A stretch of DNA of 64,000 nucleotides, taken from NCBI RefSeq assembly GCF_001412535.1, contig NZ_CP011774.1, positions 2,475,501 to 2,539,500 on the forward strand, in the 5' to 3' direction. Origin of the DNA: Limnohabitans sp. 63ED37-2 (lineage in GTDB: Bacteria > Pseudomonadota > Gammaproteobacteria > Burkholderiales > Burkholderiaceae_C). Below the pieces are notes generated by a model. That model was not told where the DNA came from, did not search any database, and saw only the letters and a program-made list of their open reading frames with translations. Below are positions 35,622 to 42,658 of this stretch, piece by piece (position 1 is the first letter of the stretch; every line of letters begins with the position of its first letter). Both the position numbers and the translations under genes were made by a program.

Positions 35622-36248
35622 ATGAAATTTGTCGCTTTTGAGCGCGCTAAGCAGGGCACGGGTGCGAGCCGCCGTCTCCGCAATTCCGGTCGCACACCTG
35701 GCATCGTTTACGGTTCCACATCGGCCCCCCAACTGATCGAGCTGGACCACAACGCTTTGTGGCACGCCCTGAAAAAGGAAGCCTTCCACGCTTCGATCCT
35801 GGACATGGAATTGAATGGTCAATCCAGCAAAGTTTTGCTGCGTGACTACCAGATGCACCCCTACAAGCAATTGGTGCAACACATCGACTTCCAGCGCGTT
35901 GATGCCAACACCACTTTGCACATGAAAGTGCCATTGCACTTCAGCGGTGAAGAAGAGTCCGAAGCCGTCAAGACCGACAAGTGCACAGTCACTCACGTCG
36001 TGACCGAACTCGAAGTGGCTTGCTTGCCTGCCAACCTGCCCGAATTCATCGCGGTGGACTTGAAGGGCCTGACCATGGGCAAATCCCTGCACCTGAACGA
36101 CATCACCTTGCCTGCTGGCTGCAAAGCCGTCACCCACGGCAAGAAAAACCCGGTTCTCGTGTCCGTGGTGGCTCCTGTCGAAGAAGTGGTGGCCGCACCT
36201 GTGGCCGCTGCACCTGCAGACGCCAAAAAGGGCAAAGGCAAGAAGTAA
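35622..36248 (+). CDS. rplY: 50S ribosomal protein L25 (CTC type)
   Basis: 5S rRNA-binding protein of the long, two-domain CTC/TL5 form (208 aa). It has an N-terminal L25 beta-barrel (KQGTGASRRLRNSGRTPGIVYG) and a C-terminal TL5 domain (HIDFQRVD, DLKGLTMGKSLHLNDI). A Pro/Ala/Lys-rich tail ends in KKGKGKK. A strong GGAG SD precedes the ATG. It lies between prs and pth, with terminators on both sides. Confidence 0.95.
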   Translation: MKFVAFERAKQGTGASRRLRNSGRTPGIVYGSTSAPQLIELDHNALWHALKKEAFHASILDMELNGQSSKVLLRDYQMHPYKQLVQHIDFQRVDANTTLHMKVPLHFSGEEESEAVKTDKCTVTHVVTELEVACLPANLPEFIAVDLKGLTMGKSLHLNDITLPAGCKAVTHGKKNPVLVSVVAPVEEVVAAPVAAAPADAKKGKGKK

Positions 36249-36281
36249 TCTTCTGGCTTGGGGCTTCGGCCCCGCCCCTTC

Positions 36282-36310
36282 AAGGCCCGCGCAAGCGGGC
36301 CTTTTGTTTT
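36282..36310 (+). terminator. Terminator after rplY
   Basis: AAGGCCCGC, a GCAA loop and GCGGGCCTT are followed by a T-rich run (TTGTTTT). A smaller GGGGC-TTCG-GCCCC hairpin lies just upstream. Confidence 0.85.
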
Positions 36311-36365
36311 GGGGAGATCCTGCCCAAGCTCATTGCGCCGCCTGCAACAAGGATAATCACGCCCC

Positions 36366-37016
36366 ATGATCAAACTGCTAGTCGGCCTGGGCAACCCGGG
36401 CAACGAATACGAAGACACCCGCCACAACGCCGGGTTCTGGTGGATCGATGCCGTGGCCCGTGAGCTCAAGGTGTCATTGGTGCCAGAGCGCAGCTACCAC
36501 GGCCTGATGGCCCGCACCACCGTGAATGGTCAGAACTTGTGGCTGCTGGAGCCACAGACCTACATGAACTTGTCGGGCAAGTCGGTGAGCGCCCTGGCCC
36601 GGTTCTTCAAAATCCAGCCTCAAGAAATTTTGGTGGCACACGACGAACTCGACATCGTGCCGGGCGAAGCCAAGCTCAAACTGGGTGGCAGCCATGCCGG
36701 GCACAACGGTTTGCGCGACATCCATGCCCAGCTGGGCACTGCCGATTACTGGCGGCTGCGCATTGGTGTGGGCCACCCGGGCGACAAGGCCGAAGTGGTG
36801 AGCTGGGTTTTGAAGAAGCCGATGCTCGAACACCGCAAAGCCATCGACGACAGCATTTTCCGGGCACTGACCGCCTTGCCTTTGCTGCTGGCGGGTGACA
36901 TGGAAAAAGCCATGGTGCGCATCCATACCAGCAAGCAGCCCAGGCCCAAACCCCCGCGCCCGCCCAAAGCGCCGAATGCCGAAGCGCCCGAAATGGGTGC
37001 ACCCAAAACCGAGTGA
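36366..37016 (+). CDS. pth: Peptidyl-tRNA hydrolase Pth
   Basis: Releases peptides from stalled peptidyl-tRNA. The 216-aa protein starts KLLVGLGNPG, with catalytic His in TRHNAGF (H20), PQTYMNLSG, catalytic Asp in VAHDELD, and GGSHAGHNGLR. The last ~28 residues are a Pro/Lys/Ala-rich tail beyond the normal ~190-residue fold. It is followed by a convergent ferredoxin gene 16 bp away. Confidence 0.95.
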   Translation: MIKLLVGLGNPGNEYEDTRHNAGFWWIDAVARELKVSLVPERSYHGLMARTTVNGQNLWLLEPQTYMNLSGKSVSALARFFKIQPQEILVAHDELDIVPGEAKLKLGGSHAGHNGLRDIHAQLGTADYWRLRIGVGHPGDKAEVVSWVLKKPMLEHRKAIDDSIFRALTALPLLLAGDMEKAMVRIHTSKQPRPKPPRPPKAPNAEAPEMGAPKTE

Positions 37017-37032
37017 AGGGGCCTTGATCCGG

Positions 37033-37281
37033 TCACTGCGCCTGCAGGCGGCGGTACTTGGCCCAGAGCGATTCCTGGTTCTCGACGTGCTGCGGATTGA
37101 CAGGAATACAGGCCACCGGGCAGACCTGAACACACTGGGGCTCCTCAAAATGCCCGACGCACTCGGTGCACTTGGACGGGTTGATTTCGTAAATTTCTTC
37201 GCCCAAATAAATCGCTTCGTTCGGGCACTCGGGCTCACACACATCGCAGTTGATGCATTCGTCGGTGATCATCAGTGCCAT
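37033..37281 (-). CDS. YfhL-type 2[4Fe-4S] ferredoxin
   Basis: An 82-aa cytoplasmic ferredoxin with two cluster motifs. The first is CINCDVCEPECP (C-x2-C-x2-C-x3-CP). The second begins at CTEC and continues through an 8-residue insertion to CVQVCPVAC, as in the YfhL/Alvin class. A C-terminal helix (ESLWAKYRRLQAQ) follows. The electron partner is not evident here. The gene is divergent from the PHP phosphatase and converges on pth. Confidence 0.92.
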   Translation of the reverse strand: MALMITDECINCDVCEPECPNEAIYLGEEIYEINPSKCTECVGHFEEPQCVQVCPVACIPVNPQHVENQESLWAKYRRLQAQ

Positions 37282-37405
37282 GGCTGGGGCTCCGCAAAAT
37301 TCTGCATCGTGGTCATGTCAGGATTATCGGCCACAGGCATCAGCCCGAAAGACTGCAGGGCTGTTGCTTGCCCCGAACCAGCGGCATGCGCCTAAAATGG
37401 TCTGC

Positions 37406-38251
37406 ATGATGAACGCCGACTTGCACTGCCACTCCGTCATCTCCGACGGCACCCTCACCCCCGAAGTTCTGGCCGAACGCGCCAAAGCCAACGGTGTGGA
37501 ACTGTGGGCGCTGACCGACCACGACGAAGTGGGCGGGCAAGACCGCGCTTTGGCCGCAGCCCGTGCACAAGGCCTGCCCTACCTCACCGGCACCGAGATT
37601 TCCGTCACCTTTGCCCACCAGACGGTGCACATCGTGGGCCTGGGCTTTGACCCGCACAACGCCAACCTGGTGGCTGGCTTGCGCCGCACCCGGGGTGGGC
37701 GCAGCGAACGCGCCCAAGAGATGTCAGACGGCCTGGCCAAAGTCGGGATTAAAAACGCCTACGAAGGCGCTCTGCTCTACGTGGGCAACCCCGAGCTGAT
37801 TTCGCGCACCCACTTTGCACGCCACCTGGTCGAGACGGGCGTGTGCAGCGACACCTCGGAGGTGTTTCGCAAATACCTGACGGAAGGCAAACCTGGCTAC
37901 GTGCCGCACCGCTGGGCGCGGCTGCAAGAAGCGGTGCAATGGATCACCGAAGCGGGTGGCATTGCCGTCATTGCGCACCCGGCACGCTACGGTTTCACAC
38001 CCAACGAAGAATACGCGCTGTTCAGCGAATTCAAGACGCACGGCGGGCGCGGTGTGGAGGTCATCACCGGCAGCCACTCCTCACAAGAAGCGGTGCGCTA
38101 CGCCGAAACCGCGCTCGAATTCGACCTGGTGGCTTCGCGCGGCAGTGACTTTCACAGCCCCGAAGAAAGCCGCATCGACCTGGGCACCCTGCCCTACTTG
38201 CCTGGCCAACTGACCCCGGTTTGGGAATTGCTGGCCGACCGCGTTCAGTGA
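37406..38251 (+). CDS. PHP-domain phosphoesterase, RNase AM / YciV (TrpH) family
   Basis: A 281-aa PHP protein related to E. coli YciV (RNase AM), which degrades 3',5'-nucleoside bisphosphates and trims short RNA 5' ends. Metal ligands are visible in DLHCHS, LTDHDEVGG, GTEIS, IAHPARYG and RGSDFHSPEES. The ATG at 37406 (or 37409) begins the conserved region; frame upstream to 37250 is antisense to the ferredoxin. It overlaps the EamA gene by 4 bp, and a YciO-like gene follows, echoing the E. coli yciV-yciO pairing. Confidence 0.87.
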   Translation: MMNADLHCHSVISDGTLTPEVLAERAKANGVELWALTDHDEVGGQDRALAAARAQGLPYLTGTEISVTFAHQTVHIVGLGFDPHNANLVAGLRRTRGGRSERAQEMSDGLAKVGIKNAYEGALLYVGNPELISRTHFARHLVETGVCSDTSEVFRKYLTEGKPGYVPHRWARLQEAVQWITEAGGIAVIAHPARYGFTPNEEYALFSEFKTHGGRGVEVITGSHSSQEAVRYAETALEFDLVASRGSDFHSPEESRIDLGTLPYLPGQLTPVWELLADRVQ

Positions 38252-39147
38252 ACCCGACGCACCGACACGCCAGCCTTCAGGGCATCGGCTTTGCGGTCCT
38301 GGCCACCGCCTGCTTTGCCACCTTAGACACCACCACTCGGCATGTCAGTGCAGGCTTGTCGGTGTTGGTCGCGCTGTGGTTCCGTTACGCCCTTCAGGCG
38401 CTCATCACCACGGTGGTGGTCTGGCCGGGGCGTGGCCGCCGTGTGATGAGGACCGAACACCCCCGCTTTCAATTGGCCCGTGGCCTTCTGCTGTTTGCCT
38501 GCAGCATCTTGGCTTTTTTGAGCCTGAAATACATGCCGGTGGGCGAATTCACCGCCATCTCGATGCTGTCTCCCCTGATCATCACCTTGCTCGCGGCCAG
38601 GATGCTGAAGGAAAAAATTCGCCCCCTGCGCTGGCTGCTGGTGCTGGGTGGCTTCATCGGCACGATGGTCATCATCCGCCCCGGCAGCCAGCACTTTGAC
38701 TGGACGGTGATCCTGCCGCTGATGCTGGTGGGCACCAACTCGGGCTTTCAGCTCTTGACCAGCAAGATGGCCAAGACCGAAGACCCCATCACCACCCACT
38801 TTTACACGGGCTGGATCGGCACGGGCATGGCCACGCTGCTGCTGCCCTTTGTGTGGGAAATGCCCGCAGACTGGACCGTCTGGTTGCAGTTGCTTCTCAT
38901 GGGCGTGCTGGCTTCGATCGGGCATTTTTTGCTCATCCTCGCCTATGGCCGGACCCCTGCCGCCACCCTCACGCCCTATATGTACGCGCAGATCGGCTTT
39001 GCGGTGTTGGGCGGCTGGGTGGTGTTCAACCATCTGCCCGACCAGTGGACCTTTGTGGGCATGGGTCTGGTGGCATTGTGTGGGGCTTTGGGGGCCTGGC
39101 TCACCGTGCGCGAGAACCGCATCACCATCCAGCCGCCAGAATCCTGA
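38248..39147 (+). CDS. EamA/DMT-family transporter
   Basis: A 299-aa inner-membrane protein with about ten hydrophobic segments in two EamA repeats. The first holds the family-like FLSLKYMPVGEFTAISMLSPL; the second ends in YAQIGFAVLGGWVVFNHLP. It is a drug/metabolite-type exporter; the substrate cannot be told. The start is a GTG at 38248 overlapping the TGA of the PHP gene (GTGA), so it is probably co-translated. Confidence 0.87.
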   Translation: MNPTHRHASLQGIGFAVLATACFATLDTTTRHVSAGLSVLVALWFRYALQALITTVVVWPGRGRRVMRTEHPRFQLARGLLLFACSILAFLSLKYMPVGEFTAISMLSPLIITLLAARMLKEKIRPLRWLLVLGGFIGTMVIIRPGSQHFDWTVILPLMLVGTNSGFQLLTSKMAKTEDPITTHFYTGWIGTGMATLLLPFVWEMPADWTVWLQLLLMGVLASIGHFLLILAYGRTPAATLTPYMYAQIGFAVLGGWVVFNHLPDQWTFVGMGLVALCGALGAWLTVRENRITIQPPES

Positions 39148-39223
39148 GGTAAAGCTCTTCCTCTGCGGGACTTCGCCCCCATCTACCTCCATACGATCAC
39201 CAACGGCAACCCAGCAAGCACCC

Positions 39224-39847
39224 ATGGCCCAGTTTTTCAGCGTTCATCCCGACAACCCCCAAGCCCGCCTGCTCAAGCAAGCGGTGGCGTTACTCAACCA
39301 AGGCAAAGTACTGGCGGTGCCCACCGACTCCAGCTACGCCCTGGTCTGCCATCTGGACGACAAAAACGCTGCCGACCAACTGCGCCGCATCCGGGGCGTG
39401 GACGACAAGCACCACCTGACGCTGCTGTGCCGCGACCTGAGCGAGCTGGCCAACTATGCGCGGGTGGACAACCGGCAGTTTCGCGCCATCAAACAAGCCA
39501 CGCCTGGGCCCTTCACCTTCATTTTGGAAGCCACCAAGGAAGTGCCGCGTCGCCTGAGCCACCCCCAACGCAAAACCATTGGCCTGCGCGTGCCCGAACA
39601 CAAAGTGCTGCAAGAGCTGCTGTCGCTGCATGGTGCGCCGTTGCTCGCGGCCACTTTGATCATGCCCACAGAGGGTGACCCTTTGAATGACCCGCAGGAG
39701 ATTCGTGAACGGCTGGAACTCCAGCTGGGTGCGGTCATTGACGCGGGGGCCTGCTCTTTGCAAGCCACCACGGTGATCGACATGACCGATGAGCCGGCCC
39801 AAGTGTTGCGCCTGGGTCAGGGTGACCCGGCGCTGCTAGGGCTCTGA
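39224..39847 (+). CDS. Sua5/YciO/YrdC-family protein (YciO subgroup)
   Basis: A 207-aa YrdC-fold protein. VPTDSSYALVCHL, KHHLTLLCRDLSELANYA and PGPFTFILEATKEVPRR match the YciO branch rather than TsaC. TsaC makes threonylcarbamoyl-AMP for tRNA t6A; the YciO role is less certain. The conserved Lys/Arg nucleotide-site residues appear present. The ATG at 39224 begins the conserved region. It follows the PHP and EamA genes and converges on DUF3501. Confidence 0.87.
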   Translation: MAQFFSVHPDNPQARLLKQAVALLNQGKVLAVPTDSSYALVCHLDDKNAADQLRRIRGVDDKHHLTLLCRDLSELANYARVDNRQFRAIKQATPGPFTFILEATKEVPRRLSHPQRKTIGLRVPEHKVLQELLSLHGAPLLAATLIMPTEGDPLNDPQEIRERLELQLGAVIDAGACSLQATTVIDMTDEPAQVLRLGQGDPALLGL

Positions 39848-39856
39848 AGCCGAGAC

Positions 39857-40447
39857 TTATTTCAAGTCGCCAGCCAGGCTGGCCAGAGTGTCTGGGGCCA
39901 TGTCGATGTGTGAAGGATAGTGGGTGTGATCGCAACCGAGCTTGACACCCGCACCCGCCTTGATGGCAGCGCACATGACCGGCTTCAACTCGAAGCGGAG
40001 AAAGTGAACCGCTGAGGTCTTCTCATCGGTTTCCCGGTCCAGGTCTTCGTCGGCAATCGCATACACGCGACCGTGGCCTTCCACCTCCACAAACATGCGG
40101 TCTTCCACGCCGATCAACTTGGCCAGCTCGCGGCGGCGTTCGTTGATGTCGGTGTACTCGATCATCATGGTGGCTTTCCAGTTGCTGCCGTCCGGCACCA
40201 GCGGGGCATACGCGTCGATCTCTTGCAAGATGCCTTCTTCTTCGAAGACTTTTTCGATGCGCAGCATCTCTTGGATTTGGTAGCGGATGGTGGTTTCGCT
40301 CTCGAACTGCACATTGATGTGCTCACCCAGCTGCACGCTGCGCAGCTTGCGGTGGGCAATCACTTCGGGCTTGTGAACCTTACGCCACTTGGTGTATGCC
40401 TCCAAGGTCATCAGGGTCTCGGGCGTGATTTTTCCGGTCAGTTGCAT
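39857..40447 (-). CDS. DUF3501 family protein
   Basis: A 196-aa soluble protein of unknown function, recognised from KLTPETL-like ITPETLMTLEAY, RKVHKPEVIAHRK, the FESETTIRYQIQEMLRIEK helix, and LRFELKPVMCAAIKAGAGVKLGCDHTHYP. It lies 11 bp after the Fe-S oxidoreductase. DUF3501, rubrerythrin and this oxidoreductase type occur together in several proteobacteria to my knowledge, suggesting one oxidative-stress or electron-transfer task. Confidence 0.8.
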   Translation of the reverse strand: MQLTGKITPETLMTLEAYTKWRKVHKPEVIAHRKLRSVQLGEHINVQFESETTIRYQIQEMLRIEKVFEEEGILQEIDAYAPLVPDGSNWKATMMIEYTDINERRRELAKLIGVEDRMFVEVEGHGRVYAIADEDLDRETDEKTSAVHFLRFELKPVMCAAIKAGAGVKLGCDHTHYPSHIDMAPDTLASLAGDLK

Positions 40448-40458
40448 GGCAGTGTTCC

Positions 40459-41808
40459 TTATTTGAGACCGTAGGCTTTGCGCACCAAGGTCAAGGGGTG
40501 GTTCAGTTCAGGGGCACCGAGGCCGTTGACCTCAAAGCCCTGGGCAATGTGGTGGCCGCCCAGTGGGCAGTCGGAGCTGATGAAGTCGGGCTTGGAGCCG
40601 TCCTTCATGGTGGCCATGGCCTTGAACACGGGTTTGCCGATCTTCATCGCCATCTCGTGTGAGCCTTTTTTGACGCCGTAGGTGCCCGCGTGGCCCGAGC
40701 AACGCTCGATGGTGTTGATCTCGGTGTCCGGGATCATCTTGAGCATTTCCTCGGTCTTCTTGCCGATGTTTTGCACCCGACCGTGGCAAGGAATTTGGTA
40801 GCTCACATTGCCCAGCTTTTGCGGGAATTCGGTCTTGAGCAAACCGTCGCGCTTGCGGGCCATGAAGTATTCAAACGGGTCCCACATGGCTTCTTTAACC
40901 AGCTGCGTGTCGGTGCAATCGGGGAACATCAGCGGAATCTCTTGCTTGAACATCAGGGCGCAGCTGGGCACCGCCGCCATGATGGCAAAGCCGTCCTTGG
41001 CGTACTTGGCCAGCACCGGGATGTTGGCTTCTTTGGAGTCCTTCACCGAGTCCAGGTCGCCGAGCTCGAGCTTGGGCATGCCGCAGCACTTTTCTTTCTC
41101 AACCAGCACATATGGGATGTCGTTGTGGTCGAGGATTTTAAGGAGGTCATGGCCAATGCCGGGCTCGTTGTAGTTGATGTAACAAGTGGAATAGATCGCC
41201 ACTTTGCCCGGTGTTTTCTCGCCATCCACCACTTTGGAGGCCTTGGCATCCGGGGCGCTGGAGCGGAACTTTTGGGTGGCCAAGGAAGGCAGCCAGGCGT
41301 TTTTGTCAACGCCCGCCACGCTTTCCATGACGCTGCGCGCCGCTTCGGTTTTGTTGATGGCGTTGATGGCTTGCACCACGATCGGGATGCCTGCAAAAGA
41401 GCCGTGGGTGTCGGTGGAGGCCAAAAACTTTTCGGCCGCGCCCACTTCGCCTTTTTTGAACTTGATGGCCTTGGCCCGCAGCATGGTGTGCGGGAAGTCC
41501 AGGTTCCACTCGTGCGGCGGGGTGTAGGGGCACTTGGTCATGTAGCACAGGTCGCACATGAAGCACTGGTCCACCACTTTCCAGTAATCCTTCTTGTCCA
41601 CGCCATCCACTTCCATGGTGCTGGACTCGTCAACCAGATCAAACAAAGTGGGGAAAGAATTGCAAAGGCTCACACAACGGCGGCAGCCGTGGCAGATGTC
41701 AAAAATGCGCTCGAGCTCGTCAAAGCACTTCTCTTCGTTGTAGAAGTCGGGGCTCTCCCAGCCGAGGGCGTGTCGTGTGGGGGCTTCGAGGTTGCCTTCT
41801 TTGGCCAT
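40459..41808 (-). CDS. Fe-S oxidoreductase, GlpC/HdrD-like with CCG domains
   Basis: A 449-aa soluble protein. Two [4Fe-4S] motifs lie at C39/C42/C45/C49 and C82/C85/C88/C93. Two CCG-type domains follow: the first has EKCCGMPKLELGD, while the second is altered to ERCSGHAG. Such proteins (GlpC, HdrD, LutA) pass electrons to a partner or carry a noncubane cluster. No dehydrogenase partner is adjacent. Good SD (AAGGAG) before the ATG. It lies between rubrerythrin and DUF3501; a terminator-like hairpin lies upstream at 41869-41901. Confidence 0.87.
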   Translation of the reverse strand: MAKEGNLEAPTRHALGWESPDFYNEEKCFDELERIFDICHGCRRCVSLCNSFPTLFDLVDESSTMEVDGVDKKDYWKVVDQCFMCDLCYMTKCPYTPPHEWNLDFPHTMLRAKAIKFKKGEVGAAEKFLASTDTHGSFAGIPIVVQAINAINKTEAARSVMESVAGVDKNAWLPSLATQKFRSSAPDAKASKVVDGEKTPGKVAIYSTCYINYNEPGIGHDLLKILDHNDIPYVLVEKEKCCGMPKLELGDLDSVKDSKEANIPVLAKYAKDGFAIMAAVPSCALMFKQEIPLMFPDCTDTQLVKEAMWDPFEYFMARKRDGLLKTEFPQKLGNVSYQIPCHGRVQNIGKKTEEMLKMIPDTEINTIERCSGHAGTYGVKKGSHEMAMKIGKPVFKAMATMKDGSKPDFISSDCPLGGHHIAQGFEVNGLGAPELNHPLTLVRKAYGLK

Positions 41809-41868
41809 GTTGTGCTCCTTGGGGATTTTTATGGGGTTTTTCTGAAGACTCTGCGGTCAGAACCTTGA

Positions 41869-41901
41869 GAAAAACCCGCTGCGCCTTGCGGTGCAGCGGG
41901 C
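41869..41901 (-). terminator. Terminator or attenuator between rubrerythrin and the Fe-S oxidoreductase
   Basis: On the minus strand CCCGCTGCACC, a GCAA loop and GGCGCAGCGGG (one G-T/A-C mismatch) are followed by TTTTTCTC. It sits 17 bp after the rubrerythrin stop, inside the apparent three-gene operon. It would give more rubrerythrin than downstream mRNA. Confidence 0.8.
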
Positions 41902-41917
41902 TCACGGACCGGGGGAA

Positions 41918-42340
41918 TCAATCCACCAATTCGTTCAAAGCTTTCTGGTAACGGTTGGCGTGTGAACGCTCAGCCTTGGCCAGGGTCTCGAACCAGTCGG
42001 CGATTTCGTCAAAACCCTCTTCGCGAGCGGTCTTGGCCATGCCGGGGTACATGTCGGTGTACTCGTGGGTTTCGCCAGCCACAGCCGAAGCCAGGTTGTC
42101 ACGTGTCGAGCCGATGGGCATGCCGGTTGCTGGGTCGCCGGATTGCTCCAGGAATTCCAGGTGACCGTGGGCGTGGCCTGTTTCACCTTCAGCGGTGGAA
42201 CGGAACAGTGCTGCCACGTCGTTCTGACCTTCAACGTCAGCTTTGTTCGCGAAGTACAAATAGCGACGGTTGGCCTGGGATTCGCCTGCGAAGGCGTCCT
42301 TCAGGCATTGTTCCGTGCGCGAGCCTTTGAGTGCTGCCAT
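41918..42340 (-). CDS. Rubrerythrin without rubredoxin domain
   Basis: A 140-aa four-helix diiron protein. Expected ligands are E20, E53/H56, E90-E93 and E124/H127 (GES, EGETGH, GETHE, AERSH). Classical rubrerythrin carries a C-terminal rubredoxin domain that donates electrons for peroxide reduction; this one ends after the bundle, so electrons must come from elsewhere, perhaps the downstream Fe-S protein. The ATG at 42340 has a strong SD (AAGGAGATATCC); the upstream frame to 42427 has no similarity. Confidence 0.9.
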   Translation of the reverse strand: MAALKGSRTEQCLKDAFAGESQANRRYLYFANKADVEGQNDVAALFRSTAEGETGHAHGHLEFLEQSGDPATGMPIGSTRDNLASAVAGETHEYTDMYPGMAKTAREEGFDEIADWFETLAKAERSHANRYQKALNELVD

Positions 42341-42577
42341 GGATATCTCCTTGCGGGTTTTGAGTTGATTGCCCTGGCAGGATCGCCAGAGAACCATCAG
42401 GTTAGACCGAAACCCATCCGTCTCCAAATAGATTGATGCAATGGGATGGATTTAGCAAGGCTATCAAGACCGAAAGTTGATCGCCATCAACAACCACCCC
42501 CGGGTTTATCCTGACCTGGACAACACCAGCAGGAGCGCAAACCCCGGCTCCAAAGAAGAAAGTACAGGCCGGCTGGG

Positions 42578-42583
42578 TAAAAT
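42578..42583 (+). promoter_or_regulatory. Possible -10 box of valS
   Basis: TAAAAT lies 75 bp before the valS ATG inside a short palindrome (GGCTG-N8-CAGCC, 42571-42588). No good -35 is visible. The 42428-42658 gap between the divergent rubrerythrin and valS holds no other feature I can support. Confidence 0.3.
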
Positions 42584-42658
42584 CAGCCCAACCCTACAGA
42601 CCTCAACGGTCTTGCGCGGCACTCGAAAAGCCGCTTTCTTTTTCAAAAAGACCCCGCC

